A stretch of DNA of 64,000 nucleotides from Massilia forsythiae (lineage in GTDB: Bacteria; Pseudomonadota; Gammaproteobacteria; Burkholderiales; Burkholderiaceae_D): positions 682,001-746,000 of the forward strand of contig NZ_CP051685.1 in the NCBI RefSeq assembly GCF_012849555.1. Direction: 5' to 3'. The translations under genes were made by a program, and so were the position numbers. The notes beneath the pieces are model-generated. The model was not told the origin of the DNA. It did not search any database and worked only from the letters and a program-made list of their open reading frames with translations. Positions 34,139-46,404 of the stretch are shown piece after piece. The stretch's first letter is position 1, and each line of letters starts with the position of its first letter.

Positions 34139-37120
34139 ATGCCTCGCATCCTGGCCACCCTCCTGCTGGGCGCATGCATCCTGTGCGCCCCGGCCCTCGC
34201 GCAATCCGCGCGCCGCGCGACCCCGCCACCGCGCCCGCTGCTGCTGGCCCCTGACGCCCGCACGCCGATCCAGCTGCAGCAGGCCGGCCTGGCGGTCGAC
34301 ATCGGCGGCGGCATGGCCGCCACCACGATCGAGCTGACCTTCTACAACCCGAACGAGCGCGTGCTCGAAGGCGAACTGCAGTTCCCGCTGGCGCCCGGCC
34401 AGCGCGTGACCGGCTTCGCGCTGGATCTCGACGGCGCGATGCGGCCGGCGGTGCCGGTGGACAAGGCCAAGGGACGGCAGGTGTTCGAGGCGATCGTGCG
34501 CCGCGGCGTCGACCCGGCCCTGCTGGAAACCACGCAGGGCGACAATCTCAAGCTGCGCGTGTACCCGATCCCGGCGCACGGCACGCGCCGCGTGCGCGTG
34601 CAGCTGGCGCAGGCGCTGGAACGCGCCAGCGGGCGCTGGACCTACCGCCTGCCGCTGCCCTACGCGGCCGGCGCCGGCGACATCGCCGCCGAGGTCAGCG
34701 TGCACAGCGCGGCCGCCGCCCCGGTGCTGCCCGATGCGCTCGATCCGGCGCCGTTCCAGCCGGCCGCCGACGGCTTCAAGGCCAGCCTGCCGCGCCGCCT
34801 GCTGGCCAACGATGCGCTGACCATCGCCGGCAAGGCCGACGACGGCGCGCGCGCCTGGACCGGCGAATTCGAGGACGAATCGTATTTCTACGCCGAGATC
34901 CCGGTAACGACCGCGCCGGCGCCGCGCGCGCTGCCGCGCACCATGGGCCTGCTGTGGGACAGCTCCGGCTCGGGCGCGGCGCGGCGCCACGACCTCGAAC
35001 TGGCCGTGCTGGAGCGCTACTTCCGCGCCGCGGGCGACATCGACGTGGCGCTGGTCCGGCTGCGCGACCGCGCCGAGGCGCCGCGCACCTTCCGCGTGCG
35101 CGGCGGCGACTGGTCAGCCCTGCGGCGCGAGCTGGAAGGCACGGTCTACGACGGCGCCAGCGCGCTCGGCGCCTGGACCGCGCCGCGCCTGGCGGGCGCG
35201 CCAGTGAATGAATACCTGCTGGTGTCCGACGGCCTGGACAACTATGGCGCGCGCACCTTCCCAACGCTGCTGCCGTCGCAGCGCCTGTTCGTGCTGAACG
35301 CGGCGCCGGGCGCCGACACCGGCTACCTGGACGCACTGGCGCGGCGCGGCAACGGCCGCCTGGTCGACATCGCCCCCGGCGCCATCGACGCCGCCGCCCG
35401 CGCGCTCGTGACCGACGGCGCGCGCATCGCCGCGCTGCAGGGCGACGGCCTGGCCGACCTGCAGGCCGAATCGATCGACGCGCACGGCGGCATCGTGCGC
35501 GTGGCCGGCCGCCGCCAGCGCGCCGATGCGCTGCTGCGCGTAACCTTCGCCGGCGGGGGCAGCGTCGCGGTGCCGGTGACGCAGGCCAGCCCCCGCCAGC
35601 CGCTGGCGCCGCTGCTGTGGGCCGGCTGGCGCATCGACGCGCTGCAGGCGGATTACCTGCTCAAGCGCGCCGAGATCGCCCGTCTCGGCAAGCGCTTCGG
35701 CATCGCCACGCGCGACACCTCGCTGATCGTGCTGGAGCGGCTGGACGACTACGTCCGCCACGACATCGCGCCGCCGCCCGAGCTGCGCAAGGCGTTCGCG
35801 CAGATGCAGTCGCTGCGCACCGAGACGCTGGCCACGGCGCGCGAATCGCACCTGCAGCGCGTGCTGCGCGAGCTCGACGCCAAACAGGCGTGGTGGGAGA
35901 CGGGCTATCCGAAAGGCGCGCCGCCGCAACCGAAAATCACCGTGGACACTGGCGAGGGCAGCACGATCTATCGCCGCGACGGACGCAGCGGCGCGCAGCC
36001 GGGCGATGTCATCCTGCCGCCACCGCCGCCGGAACCGGCTTTCCAGGCGCGCAGCACGACGGCACCGGCGCCCATGATGCCTGCCCCGGCGCCGGCCGCG
36101 CCGTCCATGGCGTACCGCAGCGTGCAGGTGAGCGGCAGCCGCGTGGATCCTGCCGCCGCCGCCCGCGCTCAAGCGCAACTCGGCATCGCGCTACAGAAAT
36201 GGACGCCCGATGCGCGCTACCTGGACCGCCTGCGCGGCGCCGACGCGCAGCAGGCCTACGCCATCTACCTCGACCAGAAACCCGACTTCTTCAACAGCAG
36301 CGCGTTCTACCTCGACGTCGCCGACCTGCTGTTCGAGAAAGGCCAGCGCGACCTGGCGCTGCGCGTGCTGTCCAACCTGGCCGAGATGGACCTGGAAAAC
36401 CGCCAGGTGCTGCGCATCCTCGGCTACCGCCTGCTGCAGGCCGGCGCGCCGGAACTCGCCGTGCCGGTGTTCGAGAGCGTGCTGCGCCTGGCCGAGGACG
36501 AGCCGCAATCGTGGCGCGACCTCGGCCTGGCCTACGCCGCCGTCGGCCGCGCGCAGGAGGCGGCCGACACCCTGTACCAGGTGGTCGTGCGCGAATGGGA
36601 TGCGCGCTTCGCCGACGTCGAACTGATCACGCTGGCCGACCTGAACGCCGTCATCGCCGCCGCCAGGGGCAAGGTCGACGCCAGCCGCTTCGATGCGCGC
36701 CTGCTGCGCCCCATGCCGCTCGACCTGCGCGCGGTGCTGACCTGGGACGCCGACAACAGCGACATGGACCTGTGGGTGACCGACCCGAATGGCGAGCGCT
36801 GCATGTACGCCAACCGCCTGACCTACCAGGGCGGGCAGATGTCGCGCGACGTCACCGGCGGCTACGGGCCGGAAGAGTTCTCGCTGCGCGACGCCAAGCC
36901 CGGCAAGTACAAGGTGGAAGCCAATTTCTACGGCCACCGCCAGCAGCTGGTGGCGTCTAGCACCACGCTGCAGCTGCGCCTGACCACCGGCTTCGGCACG
37001 CCGCGCGCGCAGGAACAACTGGTGACGCTGCGCCTGCGCGGCCGGGGCGAGACCGTGTTCGTCGGCGAGTTCGAGGTCGGCGCCGCGCCCGCAGGGAACG
37101 GGCGTCCGGCGCGGCGCTGA
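34139..37120 (+). CDS. Exported VIT / von Willebrand-A / TPR / DUF2135 protein
   Basis: A 993-residue protein with a signal peptide (ILATLLLGACILCAPALAQS, residues 4-23). Domains in order: VIT (about 45-175, ELTFYNPNERVLEGELQFPL), a VWA-like domain with a DSSGSG metal-site motif (about 270-440), a central helical region, a Pro-rich linker with repeated PAP (about 635-660), VQVSGSRV, TPR-type helices (about 690-830) and a C-terminal DUF2135-like domain (TWDADNSDMDLWVTDPNGE, about 875-980). It probably works in the periplasm or at the envelope in protein assembly or surveillance. It converges with an anti-sigma-like gene, 3 nt apart. Function is not known. Confidence 0.85.
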   Translation: MPRILATLLLGACILCAPALAQSARRATPPPRPLLLAPDARTPIQLQQAGLAVDIGGGMAATTIELTFYNPNERVLEGELQFPLAPGQRVTGFALDLDGAMRPAVPVDKAKGRQVFEAIVRRGVDPALLETTQGDNLKLRVYPIPAHGTRRVRVQLAQALERASGRWTYRLPLPYAAGAGDIAAEVSVHSAAAAPVLPDALDPAPFQPAADGFKASLPRRLLANDALTIAGKADDGARAWTGEFEDESYFYAEIPVTTAPAPRALPRTMGLLWDSSGSGAARRHDLELAVLERYFRAAGDIDVALVRLRDRAEAPRTFRVRGGDWSALRRELEGTVYDGASALGAWTAPRLAGAPVNEYLLVSDGLDNYGARTFPTLLPSQRLFVLNAAPGADTGYLDALARRGNGRLVDIAPGAIDAAARALVTDGARIAALQGDGLADLQAESIDAHGGIVRVAGRRQRADALLRVTFAGGGSVAVPVTQASPRQPLAPLLWAGWRIDALQADYLLKRAEIARLGKRFGIATRDTSLIVLERLDDYVRHDIAPPPELRKAFAQMQSLRTETLATARESHLQRVLRELDAKQAWWETGYPKGAPPQPKITVDTGEGSTIYRRDGRSGAQPGDVILPPPPPEPAFQARSTTAPAPMMPAPAPAAPSMAYRSVQVSGSRVDPAAAARAQAQLGIALQKWTPDARYLDRLRGADAQQAYAIYLDQKPDFFNSSAFYLDVADLLFEKGQRDLALRVLSNLAEMDLENRQVLRILGYRLLQAGAPELAVPVFESVLRLAEDEPQSWRDLGLAYAAVGRAQEAADTLYQVVVREWDARFADVELITLADLNAVIAAARGKVDASRFDARLLRPMPLDLRAVLTWDADNSDMDLWVTDPNGERCMYANRLTYQGGQMSRDVTGGYGPEEFSLRDAKPGKYKVEANFYGHRQQLVASSTTLQLRLTTGFGTPRAQEQLVTLRLRGRGETVFVGEFEVGAAPAGNGRPARR

Positions 37121-37123
37121 ACG

Positions 37124-38479
37124 TTAGCGAGTGATCGACGCGGCCGGCGCGGCCGGCAGCGCGTCGATGCGCGCCTGCAGCGCCGCCGGCACCGGATAAT
37201 CGGGGTACTCGCGGCGGAAATGCCGCCAGCTGTCGCGCGCGTCGGCGTCGAGGCGGCGGTCGAGCAGTTCGGCCAGCAGCGCCAGCCAGCGTTCGGCGCG
37301 CGCGTCGGCGGCCGGCGCGTCGGCGCGGGCCACGCGGCTGCCGGTGACCTCGACGGACGCCGGCGCGCGTTTTGCCTGTGCGGCAGCGGATGAAGACGCC
37401 GGCGGCGCCGGGAGCGCGAGCGAAGGCGGCGGCGCAGCCGGTGCGGGTGCGGGAGGTAGCGCGGACCGCGCGGCCTGTGCGGGTGCGGAAGGTGGCGCCG
37501 GCGCTGGAACGAATGCGGGCGCGGGTGCCGCAGCCGGCGCAGGCGTGGGAACCCGTGCGAGCGCAGGCGCGGATGCCGGCGCCGCGACACGCGCGGCCGG
37601 CTCGCGCTGCGGGGCGCGGTAGTAAACCGGCGGCGCCACGGGTTCCGGCCAGGCCGGTGCCGTCACGGAAGAAGACGATGGCGTGCCGGAACGGGAACGC
37701 GCCATGACTCCCGGCGTCGATGCGGACGGCGGTGAAAATACCGGTGCCGGTGCCGGTGGAAGTGGCGATATCGATGCAGGTTCGGGCGGCGGCGGCGGCA
37801 TCACCTCGTCCATCGTCGATGCCAGCGCCGCTGCCTGCGACGGCTCGGGCGCGGCGCTGCCGGCCAGGCGGCCATGCGCAGCCGGGGCAGCGCGCTTGGC
37901 GGCCGCGTCATCCCGTGCGGTCGCCGGCGCGGCCTCGGACTGCGTCGGCTGGGCGGCGGCCCCAGACGACGGCTCCGCAACGGCAGATGGCGTCACCGGC
38001 GCTGCCGGGGCAGCCGATGCCGGCGCACTGTCCACCGGCACCGCCGGCGCCGCATCGCGCCAGCCTTCCCAATGCAAGCCCAGCGAGACGCCGATGAGCG
38101 CCGTCGCCGCCAGGGCCAGCGGCACGCGCAGGCGCACCGCCCAGGGCGCGCGCCGCACGGGCGCACCATGGGTGTCGGCCGGAGCAGCCGCGAACGGCAT
38201 TTCCTGCACCCGCTTCGACGCCGGCCGGATCGCCGGCGCCAGACCGCCCGCACCCGCACCCGCACCCGCCTCCACGCCGCCACCCCCATCCGCCCCCGCA
38301 TCCGCATCGTTGGCCGCGCGCACCGGCTCGCGCAAGGCGGCGCGCGCCTGCGCCAGGATGCGCGCGTCCAGTTCCGGCGGCGGCGCCGGCTGACCGGCCT
38401 GGCGCAGCAGCGCGGACAGCTCGTCCTCGCCGCGCAAAAAGGCGTCGAATTCGCGGTCGTCGTCGTGGCGCGTGGTCAT
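37124..38479 (-). CDS. Anti-sigma-factor-like single-span membrane protein with long Pro/Ala region
   Basis: A 451-residue protein. The N-terminal 50 residues (FDAFLRGEDELSALLRQAGQ, LDARILAQARAAL) are acidic and helical, like cytoplasmic anti-sigma heads. One membrane span follows at about 119-136 (PLALAATALIGVSLGLHW). Residues 140-385 are Pro/Ala/Ser-rich and probably disordered in the periplasm. Then come VEVTGSRV and a short C-terminal helical domain (WLALLAELLDRRLDADARDSWRHF...). The ATG overlaps the ECF sigma stop by 4 nt (ATGA). The pairing with the sigma gene makes the anti-sigma role likely but unproven. Confidence 0.75.
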   Translation of the reverse strand: MTTRHDDDREFDAFLRGEDELSALLRQAGQPAPPPELDARILAQARAALREPVRAANDADAGADGGGGVEAGAGAGAGGLAPAIRPASKRVQEMPFAAAPADTHGAPVRRAPWAVRLRVPLALAATALIGVSLGLHWEGWRDAAPAVPVDSAPASAAPAAPVTPSAVAEPSSGAAAQPTQSEAAPATARDDAAAKRAAPAAHGRLAGSAAPEPSQAAALASTMDEVMPPPPPEPASISPLPPAPAPVFSPPSASTPGVMARSRSGTPSSSSVTAPAWPEPVAPPVYYRAPQREPAARVAAPASAPALARVPTPAPAAAPAPAFVPAPAPPSAPAQAARSALPPAPAPAAPPPSLALPAPPASSSAAAQAKRAPASVEVTGSRVARADAPAADARAERWLALLAELLDRRLDADARDSWRHFRREYPDYPVPAALQARIDALPAAPAASITR

Positions 38480-39063
38480 GCTCCGGCCTCCCTGGCGGTA
38501 TCGGTGGCGAGTTGGTCGCGCAGCTTGCGCATCGCGTAGCGCAGCCGGCTCTTGACGGTTTCCAGCGGCACGCCGCACAGCGCCGCGATCTCGTCCAGCG
38601 CCAGTCCGCTGAACTGCTGCAGCACCAGCGCCTCGCGCTGCTCGTCCGGCAGCGCGCGGATGGCCCGGTGCAGCAGCGTGGTCTGCTGGCGTGCGTCGAG
38701 CGCCTCTTCCGGCGTGGCGCCCTGTCCCTGGCCGTCGGCCAACGCCGCCAGTCCGTGTGCGCCGCCCAGTTCGCTCTCGAGCAGGGTGCGTGGGTCGTGG
38801 CGGATCAGGTCGATCAGCCGGTTGCGCGCGATCTGGTAAAGAAAAGTGCGGAACGAGGCGCTGGCCACGTAGCGCCCGCGCGCCTGGTGCAGCGCGGCCC
38901 AGCTGTCCTGCACGACCTCGTCCACCCATTCGCGGCGCGGCGAACGCCAAGCGATGAACCGGTACAGGCCGCCGCTGTGGCGCCGGTACAGCTCCTCGAA
39001 AGCGGCCAGGTCGCCGTCGCGGTAACACAGGGCCAGGTCTTCGTCGGAGGGGTCAATCGGCAT
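38476..39063 (-). CDS. ECF-type RNA polymerase sigma factor
   Basis: A 195-residue sigma70-family factor with region 2 (about 20-92: YRRHSGGLYRFIAWRSPRREWVDEVVQDSW...) and region 4 (about 135-185: LPDEQREALVLQQFSGLALDEIAALCGVPLETVKSRLRYAMRKL). Its ATG overlaps the stop of the beta-ureidopropionase gene by 11 nt, so some translation may come from that operon. The gene is coupled to the membrane anti-sigma-like gene. Targets unknown; the convergent VIT protein is a candidate. Confidence 0.92.
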   Translation of the reverse strand: MPIDPSDEDLALCYRDGDLAAFEELYRRHSGGLYRFIAWRSPRREWVDEVVQDSWAALHQARGRYVASASFRTFLYQIARNRLIDLIRHDPRTLLESELGGAHGLAALADGQGQGATPEEALDARQQTTLLHRAIRALPDEQREALVLQQFSGLALDEIAALCGVPLETVKSRLRYAMRKLRDQLATDTAREAGA

Positions 39064-40303
39064 GCGCCATGATAGCACCGGCGCGCGCCAGCATCGCGTG
39101 CAGCAGCACGTTGCAGCCGGCCTCCAGGTGATCCGGCCGGGCATCCTCGATCTCGTTGTGGCTGATGCCGTCCTTGCACGGCACGAAGATCATGCCGGCC
39201 GGCGCCAGGCGCGCCACGTAGATGGCGTCGTGGCCGGCACCCGAGACCACGTCCATGGCCGGGTAGCCGAGCAGTTCGGTGGCGGTGCGCACCGCATCCA
39301 CGCAGTCCGGGTGGAACGGACACGGCGGATAGTAGGACACGCGCTCCAGCTCGATCGCCAGGCCGCTGTCGGCGCGCACCCGGTTGACGTACGCCGTGAT
39401 CTCGTCGTGCATGGTGTTCAGCAGGTCGTCGCTGACGTTGCGCAGGTCGATGCTGAACTTGACCTGGCCCGGAATCACGTTGCGGCTGTTGGGGAACACC
39501 TGCACCATGCCGACCGTGCCGCGCCCGTACGGCGGGTAGCGGTCGGCGATCGCCACCACTTCCTGCATGATGCGCGTGGCCATCTGCAGCGCGTCGCGGC
39601 GCAGGTGCATCGGGGTCGGGCCGGCGTGCGCCTCCATGCCGTTCACCGTGCAGTCGTACCAGGACAGGCCCATCACCGCCGGCACCACGCCGATCACCTT
39701 GTCCGCGTCTTCCAGCACCGGCCCCTGCTCAATGTGGGCTTCGAAGTAGGCGCCGATCGGGTGATCGCCCGGCACTTCGTCGCCGCGGTAGCCGATGCGT
39801 TCCAGCTCCTCGCCGACCGACTTGCCGTCGACGTCGCGCGCGGCATAAGCGGTCTCCAGGCTGAAGGCGCCGCAGAACACGCCGGAGCCCATCATCACCG
39901 GCACGAAGCGCGAGCCTTCCTCGTTGGTCCAGAAGGCGACCTCGATCGGCGCCTCGGTGCGGATGCCGTGCTGGTTCAGCGTGCGCACCACTTCCAGCCC
40001 GGCCAGTACGCCGTAGTTGCCGTCGAACTTGCCGCCGGTGGGTTGCGTATCGACGTGGCTGCCGGTGACGACCGGCGCCAGGGCCGGATTCGTGCCTTCG
40101 CGGCGCATGAAGACGTTGCCGATGCGGTCGACCGTGACGGCCAGGCCCGCTTCGCGGCCCCATTGCACCACCAGGTCGCGGCCCTGGCGGTCGAGATCCG
40201 TGAGCGCGAGGCGCTTGACGCCGCCCTTGTCGGTGGCGCCGATGCGGGCCAGGTCCATCAGGGAAGTCCACAGGCGGTCGCCGTTGATGCGCAGGGTGTT
40301 CAT
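39053..40303 (-). CDS. Beta-ureidopropionase / N-carbamoyl-amino-acid hydrolase (M20 type)
   Basis: A 416-residue Zn-dependent amidase that removes the carbamoyl group from N-carbamoyl-beta-alanine, giving beta-alanine, CO2 and ammonia. M20/HyuC-type motifs are GSHVDTQPTGG, EEGSRFVPVMMGS, HIEQGP, SGAGHDA and GISHNEIE. The ATG at 40303 has a GGAG ribosome-binding site. Upstream in-frame codons belong to a REP region. It lies downstream of dihydropyrimidinase on the same strand, with a REP pair between them, and performs the third step of the reductive pyrimidine pathway encoded here. Confidence 0.92.
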   Translation of the reverse strand: MNTLRINGDRLWTSLMDLARIGATDKGGVKRLALTDLDRQGRDLVVQWGREAGLAVTVDRIGNVFMRREGTNPALAPVVTGSHVDTQPTGGKFDGNYGVLAGLEVVRTLNQHGIRTEAPIEVAFWTNEEGSRFVPVMMGSGVFCGAFSLETAYAARDVDGKSVGEELERIGYRGDEVPGDHPIGAYFEAHIEQGPVLEDADKVIGVVPAVMGLSWYDCTVNGMEAHAGPTPMHLRRDALQMATRIMQEVVAIADRYPPYGRGTVGMVQVFPNSRNVIPGQVKFSIDLRNVSDDLLNTMHDEITAYVNRVRADSGLAIELERVSYYPPCPFHPDCVDAVRTATELLGYPAMDVVSGAGHDAIYVARLAPAGMIFVPCKDGISHNEIEDARPDHLEAGCNVLLHAMLARAGAIMAHAD

Positions 40304-40356
40304 GGTGCCATTCTCCAGTTGCGTGTACGTATGATCGATTCGGGAAACGTCGAGCC

Positions 40357-40455
40357 GTCGTCCCCGCGCAGACGGGGACCCATGCACAGCCTCCGGTAGC
40401 GTTGGCCGTGAAGTGCTGCGAACTCGGCATGGGCCCCCGCCTGCGCGGGGGCGAC
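40357..40455. repeat. Paired REP-like palindromes, family A, locus 4
   Basis: Left copy 40357-40385 and inverted right copy 40428-40455 (GGGCCCCCGC variant). They lie between dihydropyrimidinase and beta-ureidopropionase; the right copy ends 2 nt before the dihydropyrimidinase stop. Confidence 0.85.
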
Positions 40456-40457
40456 GG

Positions 40458-43433
<2,976 letters not shown>

Positions 43434-43456
43434 CTAGTCTCCGCGGTGTGGGATTG

Positions 43457-43505
43457 GTAGGGTGGGCGTGGCCGGCGAGGCGGTTTCCCCGTCCACGCGT
43501 TCAAC
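43457..43505. repeat. Repeat family B, copy 2
   Basis: A 49-nt element GTAGGGTGGGCGTGG ... CCGTCCACGCGTTCAAC, nearly identical to the copy at 29344. It lies in the 101-nt gap between preA and the permease. Confidence 0.75.
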
Positions 43506-43530
43506 CAGCAATAACAATGCCACGGGCATC

Positions 43531-44826
43531 TCAGGCCTCATCTGCCACCGCCACCGCGCGCGGATTGCGCGGATCCTGGGTCCAGTTCATGTACGGCTTG
43601 TCGGCAGGCTGCGGCACCATGCTGATGCACCCCTCCACCGGACAGGTGATCTCGCACAGGTTGCAGCCCACGCACTCTTCCTCGATCACCTCGTAGCGCC
43701 GCCCTTCGCCGCGCGGGCCGGCCGTGACCAGCTTGGCCACCGCCTGGTGCGACGTATCCTCGCAGGCGATGTGGCACTTGCCGCACTTGATGCACTGGTC
43801 CTGGTCGATGTGCGCGATCACCCGGTAGTTCATGTCCAGGTATTTCCAGTCGGTGGTATTCGGCACCGCCTTGCGCGAGAACGCGGCGATGTTGGGATAG
43901 CCCTTGCTGTCCATCCAGCGCGCCAGGCCGTCCTGCATCTCTTCGACGATGCGAAAGCCGTGCAGCATCGCCGCGGTGCACACCTGCACCGAACCGGCGC
44001 CCAGCGCGATGAATTCGGCGGCGTCGCGCCAGTTGCCGATGCCGCCGATGCCGGAGATCGGCAGGCGCGCGGTGAGCGGATCGCGCGCGATCTCGGCCAC
44101 CATGTTCAGCGCGATCGGCTTGACCGCCGCGCCGCAATAGCCGCCGTGGGTGCTGGCGCCGCCGACCACCGGGTAGGCCACCATGCGGTCCAGGTCGAGG
44201 TGGGTGATCGAGTTGATGGTGTTGATCAGCGAGACCGCGTCCGCCCCGCCGGCCAGCGCCGCCCGCGCCGGCGCGCGCACGTCGGTGATGTTCGGGGTCA
44301 GCTTGACGATCACCGGCAGGCGCGTGTAGGTCTTGCACCAGCGCGTGACCAGTTCGATCAAGTCGGGCTGCTGCCCCACCGCCGCGCCCATGCCACGCTC
44401 GGGCATGCCGTGCGGGCAGCCGAAGTTCAGTTCGATGCCGTCGGCGCCGGTCGCCTCCACCAGCGGCAGGATTTCGCGCCACGGCGCTTCCTCGCACGGC
44501 AGCATCATCGACACGATCAGCGCCCGGTCCGGCCAGGCGCGCTTGACCTGCGCGATCTCGCGCAGGTTGATTTCCAGGCTGCGGTCGGTGATCAGCTCGA
44601 TGTTATTAAAACCGATGACTTCGCGGTCCTTGCCGTGGATCGCCGAATAGCGCGACGATACGTTGACCGCCGGCGGGTCCTCGCCCAGCGTCTTCCACAC
44701 CACGCCGCCCCAGCCGGCCTCGAAGGCGCGCACCACGTTGTAGGCCTTGTCGGTCGGCGGCGCCGAGGCCAGCCAGAACGGGTTGGGGGATTGGATACCG
44801 CAGAAATCGATGCTCAGGTCCGCCAT
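43531..44826 (-). CDS. preA: NAD-dependent dihydropyrimidine dehydrogenase, subunit PreA
   Basis: A 431-residue catalytic subunit reducing uracil or thymine to the 5,6-dihydro form. Residues 1-330 are an FMN-binding dihydroorotate-dehydrogenase-like barrel (NPFWLASAPPTDKAYNV, ELNFGCPHGMPERGMG, GIGGIGNWRDAAEF). The C-terminus has two [4Fe-4S] motifs, CIKCGKCHIACEDTSHQA and CVGCNLCEITCPVEGC. GGAGG precedes the ATG, which overlaps the preT stop by 13 nt, so the subunits are coupled. First step of the pyrimidine pathway. Confidence 0.97.
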   Translation of the reverse strand: MADLSIDFCGIQSPNPFWLASAPPTDKAYNVVRAFEAGWGGVVWKTLGEDPPAVNVSSRYSAIHGKDREVIGFNNIELITDRSLEINLREIAQVKRAWPDRALIVSMMLPCEEAPWREILPLVEATGADGIELNFGCPHGMPERGMGAAVGQQPDLIELVTRWCKTYTRLPVIVKLTPNITDVRAPARAALAGGADAVSLINTINSITHLDLDRMVAYPVVGGASTHGGYCGAAVKPIALNMVAEIARDPLTARLPISGIGGIGNWRDAAEFIALGAGSVQVCTAAMLHGFRIVEEMQDGLARWMDSKGYPNIAAFSRKAVPNTTDWKYLDMNYRVIAHIDQDQCIKCGKCHIACEDTSHQAVAKLVTAGPRGEGRRYEVIEEECVGCNLCEITCPVEGCISMVPQPADKPYMNWTQDPRNPRAVAVADEA

Positions 44827-46187
44827 GCGGCCTCCGTGGATTGGATGTCGTGGTCGATCGCCATGGCGGCCAGCTTGCCGTGCTGGACCGCCTGCACGGT
44901 CAGATCCTGCCCCGGCGCGATGCAGTCGCCGCCGGCGTACACGCCCGGCAGCGCGGTACGGAAACGCGCGTCGACGCGGATGCGGCCGGCGTCGTCCGCC
45001 AATGCCCGCGCCGGCGGATCGAACAGGCTGGCCGTGTCCAGGCCCTGGCCGATCGCCTTGAACACGGCGTCGGCCGCGATCTCGACGGTGGCGCCGGTGC
45101 CGACCAGGCGTCCGTCCTCGATGCGGGTTTCCTCGAAGCGCATGCCGCGCACCTTGCCGCCCTCGTCCAGCAGCACGGCCAGCGGCGCGGCCCAGGTCAG
45201 CATGCGCACCTGGGCCGCCTTGGCGATGTCGATCTCGTGGCCGGTGGCGCTCATCGCCTCGACGCCGCGCCGGTACACCAGCGTGACGTCCTGCGCGCCC
45301 AGGCGCTTCAATTGCACCGCCATATCGATCGCGGTATTGCCGGCGCCGATCACGATGGCGCGGCGCGGCAGCGGCAGCGCGGCCAGGTCGGCGGCCTGGC
45401 GCAGCGTGGCGATGTAGTCGACCGCCGTCATCAAGCCGGGCGCATCCTCGCCGGCCAGGCCGAGGCGGCGGCTGGCGCCCAGGCCGAGCCCGAGGAACAC
45501 CGCGTCGTAGCGCGCCTGCAGGTCCGGCAGGTGCAGGTCGGCGCCCAGCGCCTGGCCGTAGCGGATCTCGATGCCGCCGATGGCCAGCAGGAAGTCGATT
45601 TCGCGCTGGGCGAAGTCGCCCGGCAGCTTGTACTTGGCGATGCCGTATTCGTTCAGGCCGCCCGGCTTGCCTTGCGCCTCGAACACCACGACCTCGTGCC
45701 CCAGCATCGCCAGGCGGTGCGCGCACGCCAGGCCGGCCGGCCCGGCGCCGACCACGGCGACCGTCTTGCCGGTGGCGGCGGCGCGCTGGAAGGGATGACA
45801 GTCGAAACGCGCATGGTCGGTGGCGTAGCGCTGCAGCAGGCCGATTTTCACCGGCTGGCCTTCGCTGTCGTCGTTGCGCACGCAGGCGTCCTCGCACAGG
45901 ATCTCGGTCGGGCACACGCGGGCGCAGGCGCCGCCGAAAATGTTCTGCTTGAGGATGCCGTAGGCGGCGCCGTCGATGTTCTGCTCGCGGATGTTGCGGA
46001 TGAAGCCGGCGACGTCGATCCCGGTGGGACAGGCGCGCGCGCAGGGCGCATCGTGGCAGTACAGGCAGCGCATGCTTTCGACCGCGGCCTGGCGCGCAGT
46101 CAGCGGCGGCGCCAGGTCGGTGAAGCGCTCGGCCAGCAGGCTGTGCGTGCCGGCGGCCGGCGGCAGGTGCTGGAGGGATTCGATCAT
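44814..46187 (-). CDS. preT: NAD-dependent dihydropyrimidine dehydrogenase, subunit PreT
   Basis: A 457-residue electron-input subunit resembling the glutamate-synthase small subunit. It has N-terminal Fe-S Cys clusters (CLYCHDAPCARACPTGIDV, GACARVCPTEILCEDACV), FAD and NAD Rossmann motifs (VAVVGAGPAGLACAHRLA, AIVIGAGNTAIDMAV) and a C-terminal GGDCIAPGQDLTVQAVQHGK. The start at 46187 is preferred to 46193 because AAGGA is then 5 nt away rather than adjacent. It forms a complex with PreA, the next gene. Confidence 0.95.
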   Translation of the reverse strand: MIESLQHLPPAAGTHSLLAERFTDLAPPLTARQAAVESMRCLYCHDAPCARACPTGIDVAGFIRNIREQNIDGAAYGILKQNIFGGACARVCPTEILCEDACVRNDDSEGQPVKIGLLQRYATDHARFDCHPFQRAAATGKTVAVVGAGPAGLACAHRLAMLGHEVVVFEAQGKPGGLNEYGIAKYKLPGDFAQREIDFLLAIGGIEIRYGQALGADLHLPDLQARYDAVFLGLGLGASRRLGLAGEDAPGLMTAVDYIATLRQAADLAALPLPRRAIVIGAGNTAIDMAVQLKRLGAQDVTLVYRRGVEAMSATGHEIDIAKAAQVRMLTWAAPLAVLLDEGGKVRGMRFEETRIEDGRLVGTGATVEIAADAVFKAIGQGLDTASLFDPPARALADDAGRIRVDARFRTALPGVYAGGDCIAPGQDLTVQAVQHGKLAAMAIDHDIQSTEAAWRT

Positions 46188-46266
46188 GGGCATCCTTCGG
46201 GTTCGGGGTAGTGGGGTACGACGATCAAAGTACAGTAGTGCTTGAAGCGTTGAAAACGTTCATTCC

Positions 46267-46392
46267 GTCGTCCCCGCGCAGGCGGGGACCCATGCTGAGC
46301 CAAAGAAAACCTGCCGTTGTGACGCATACGATACGGTTATCGGAGCCACTGCTTGGGTCCCCGCCAAGGGGGCCGCCGAGGCCGGGGACGAC
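46267..46392. repeat. Paired REP-like palindromes, family A, locus 5
   Basis: Left copy 46267-46299 and inverted right copy 46355-46392, whose loop is enlarged (GGGTCCCCG ... CGGGGACGAC separated by about 19 nt). They lie between mmsA and preT in a 217-nt gap with no gene. Confidence 0.8.
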
Positions 46393-46404
46393 GCAGTTTC
46401 AGTG

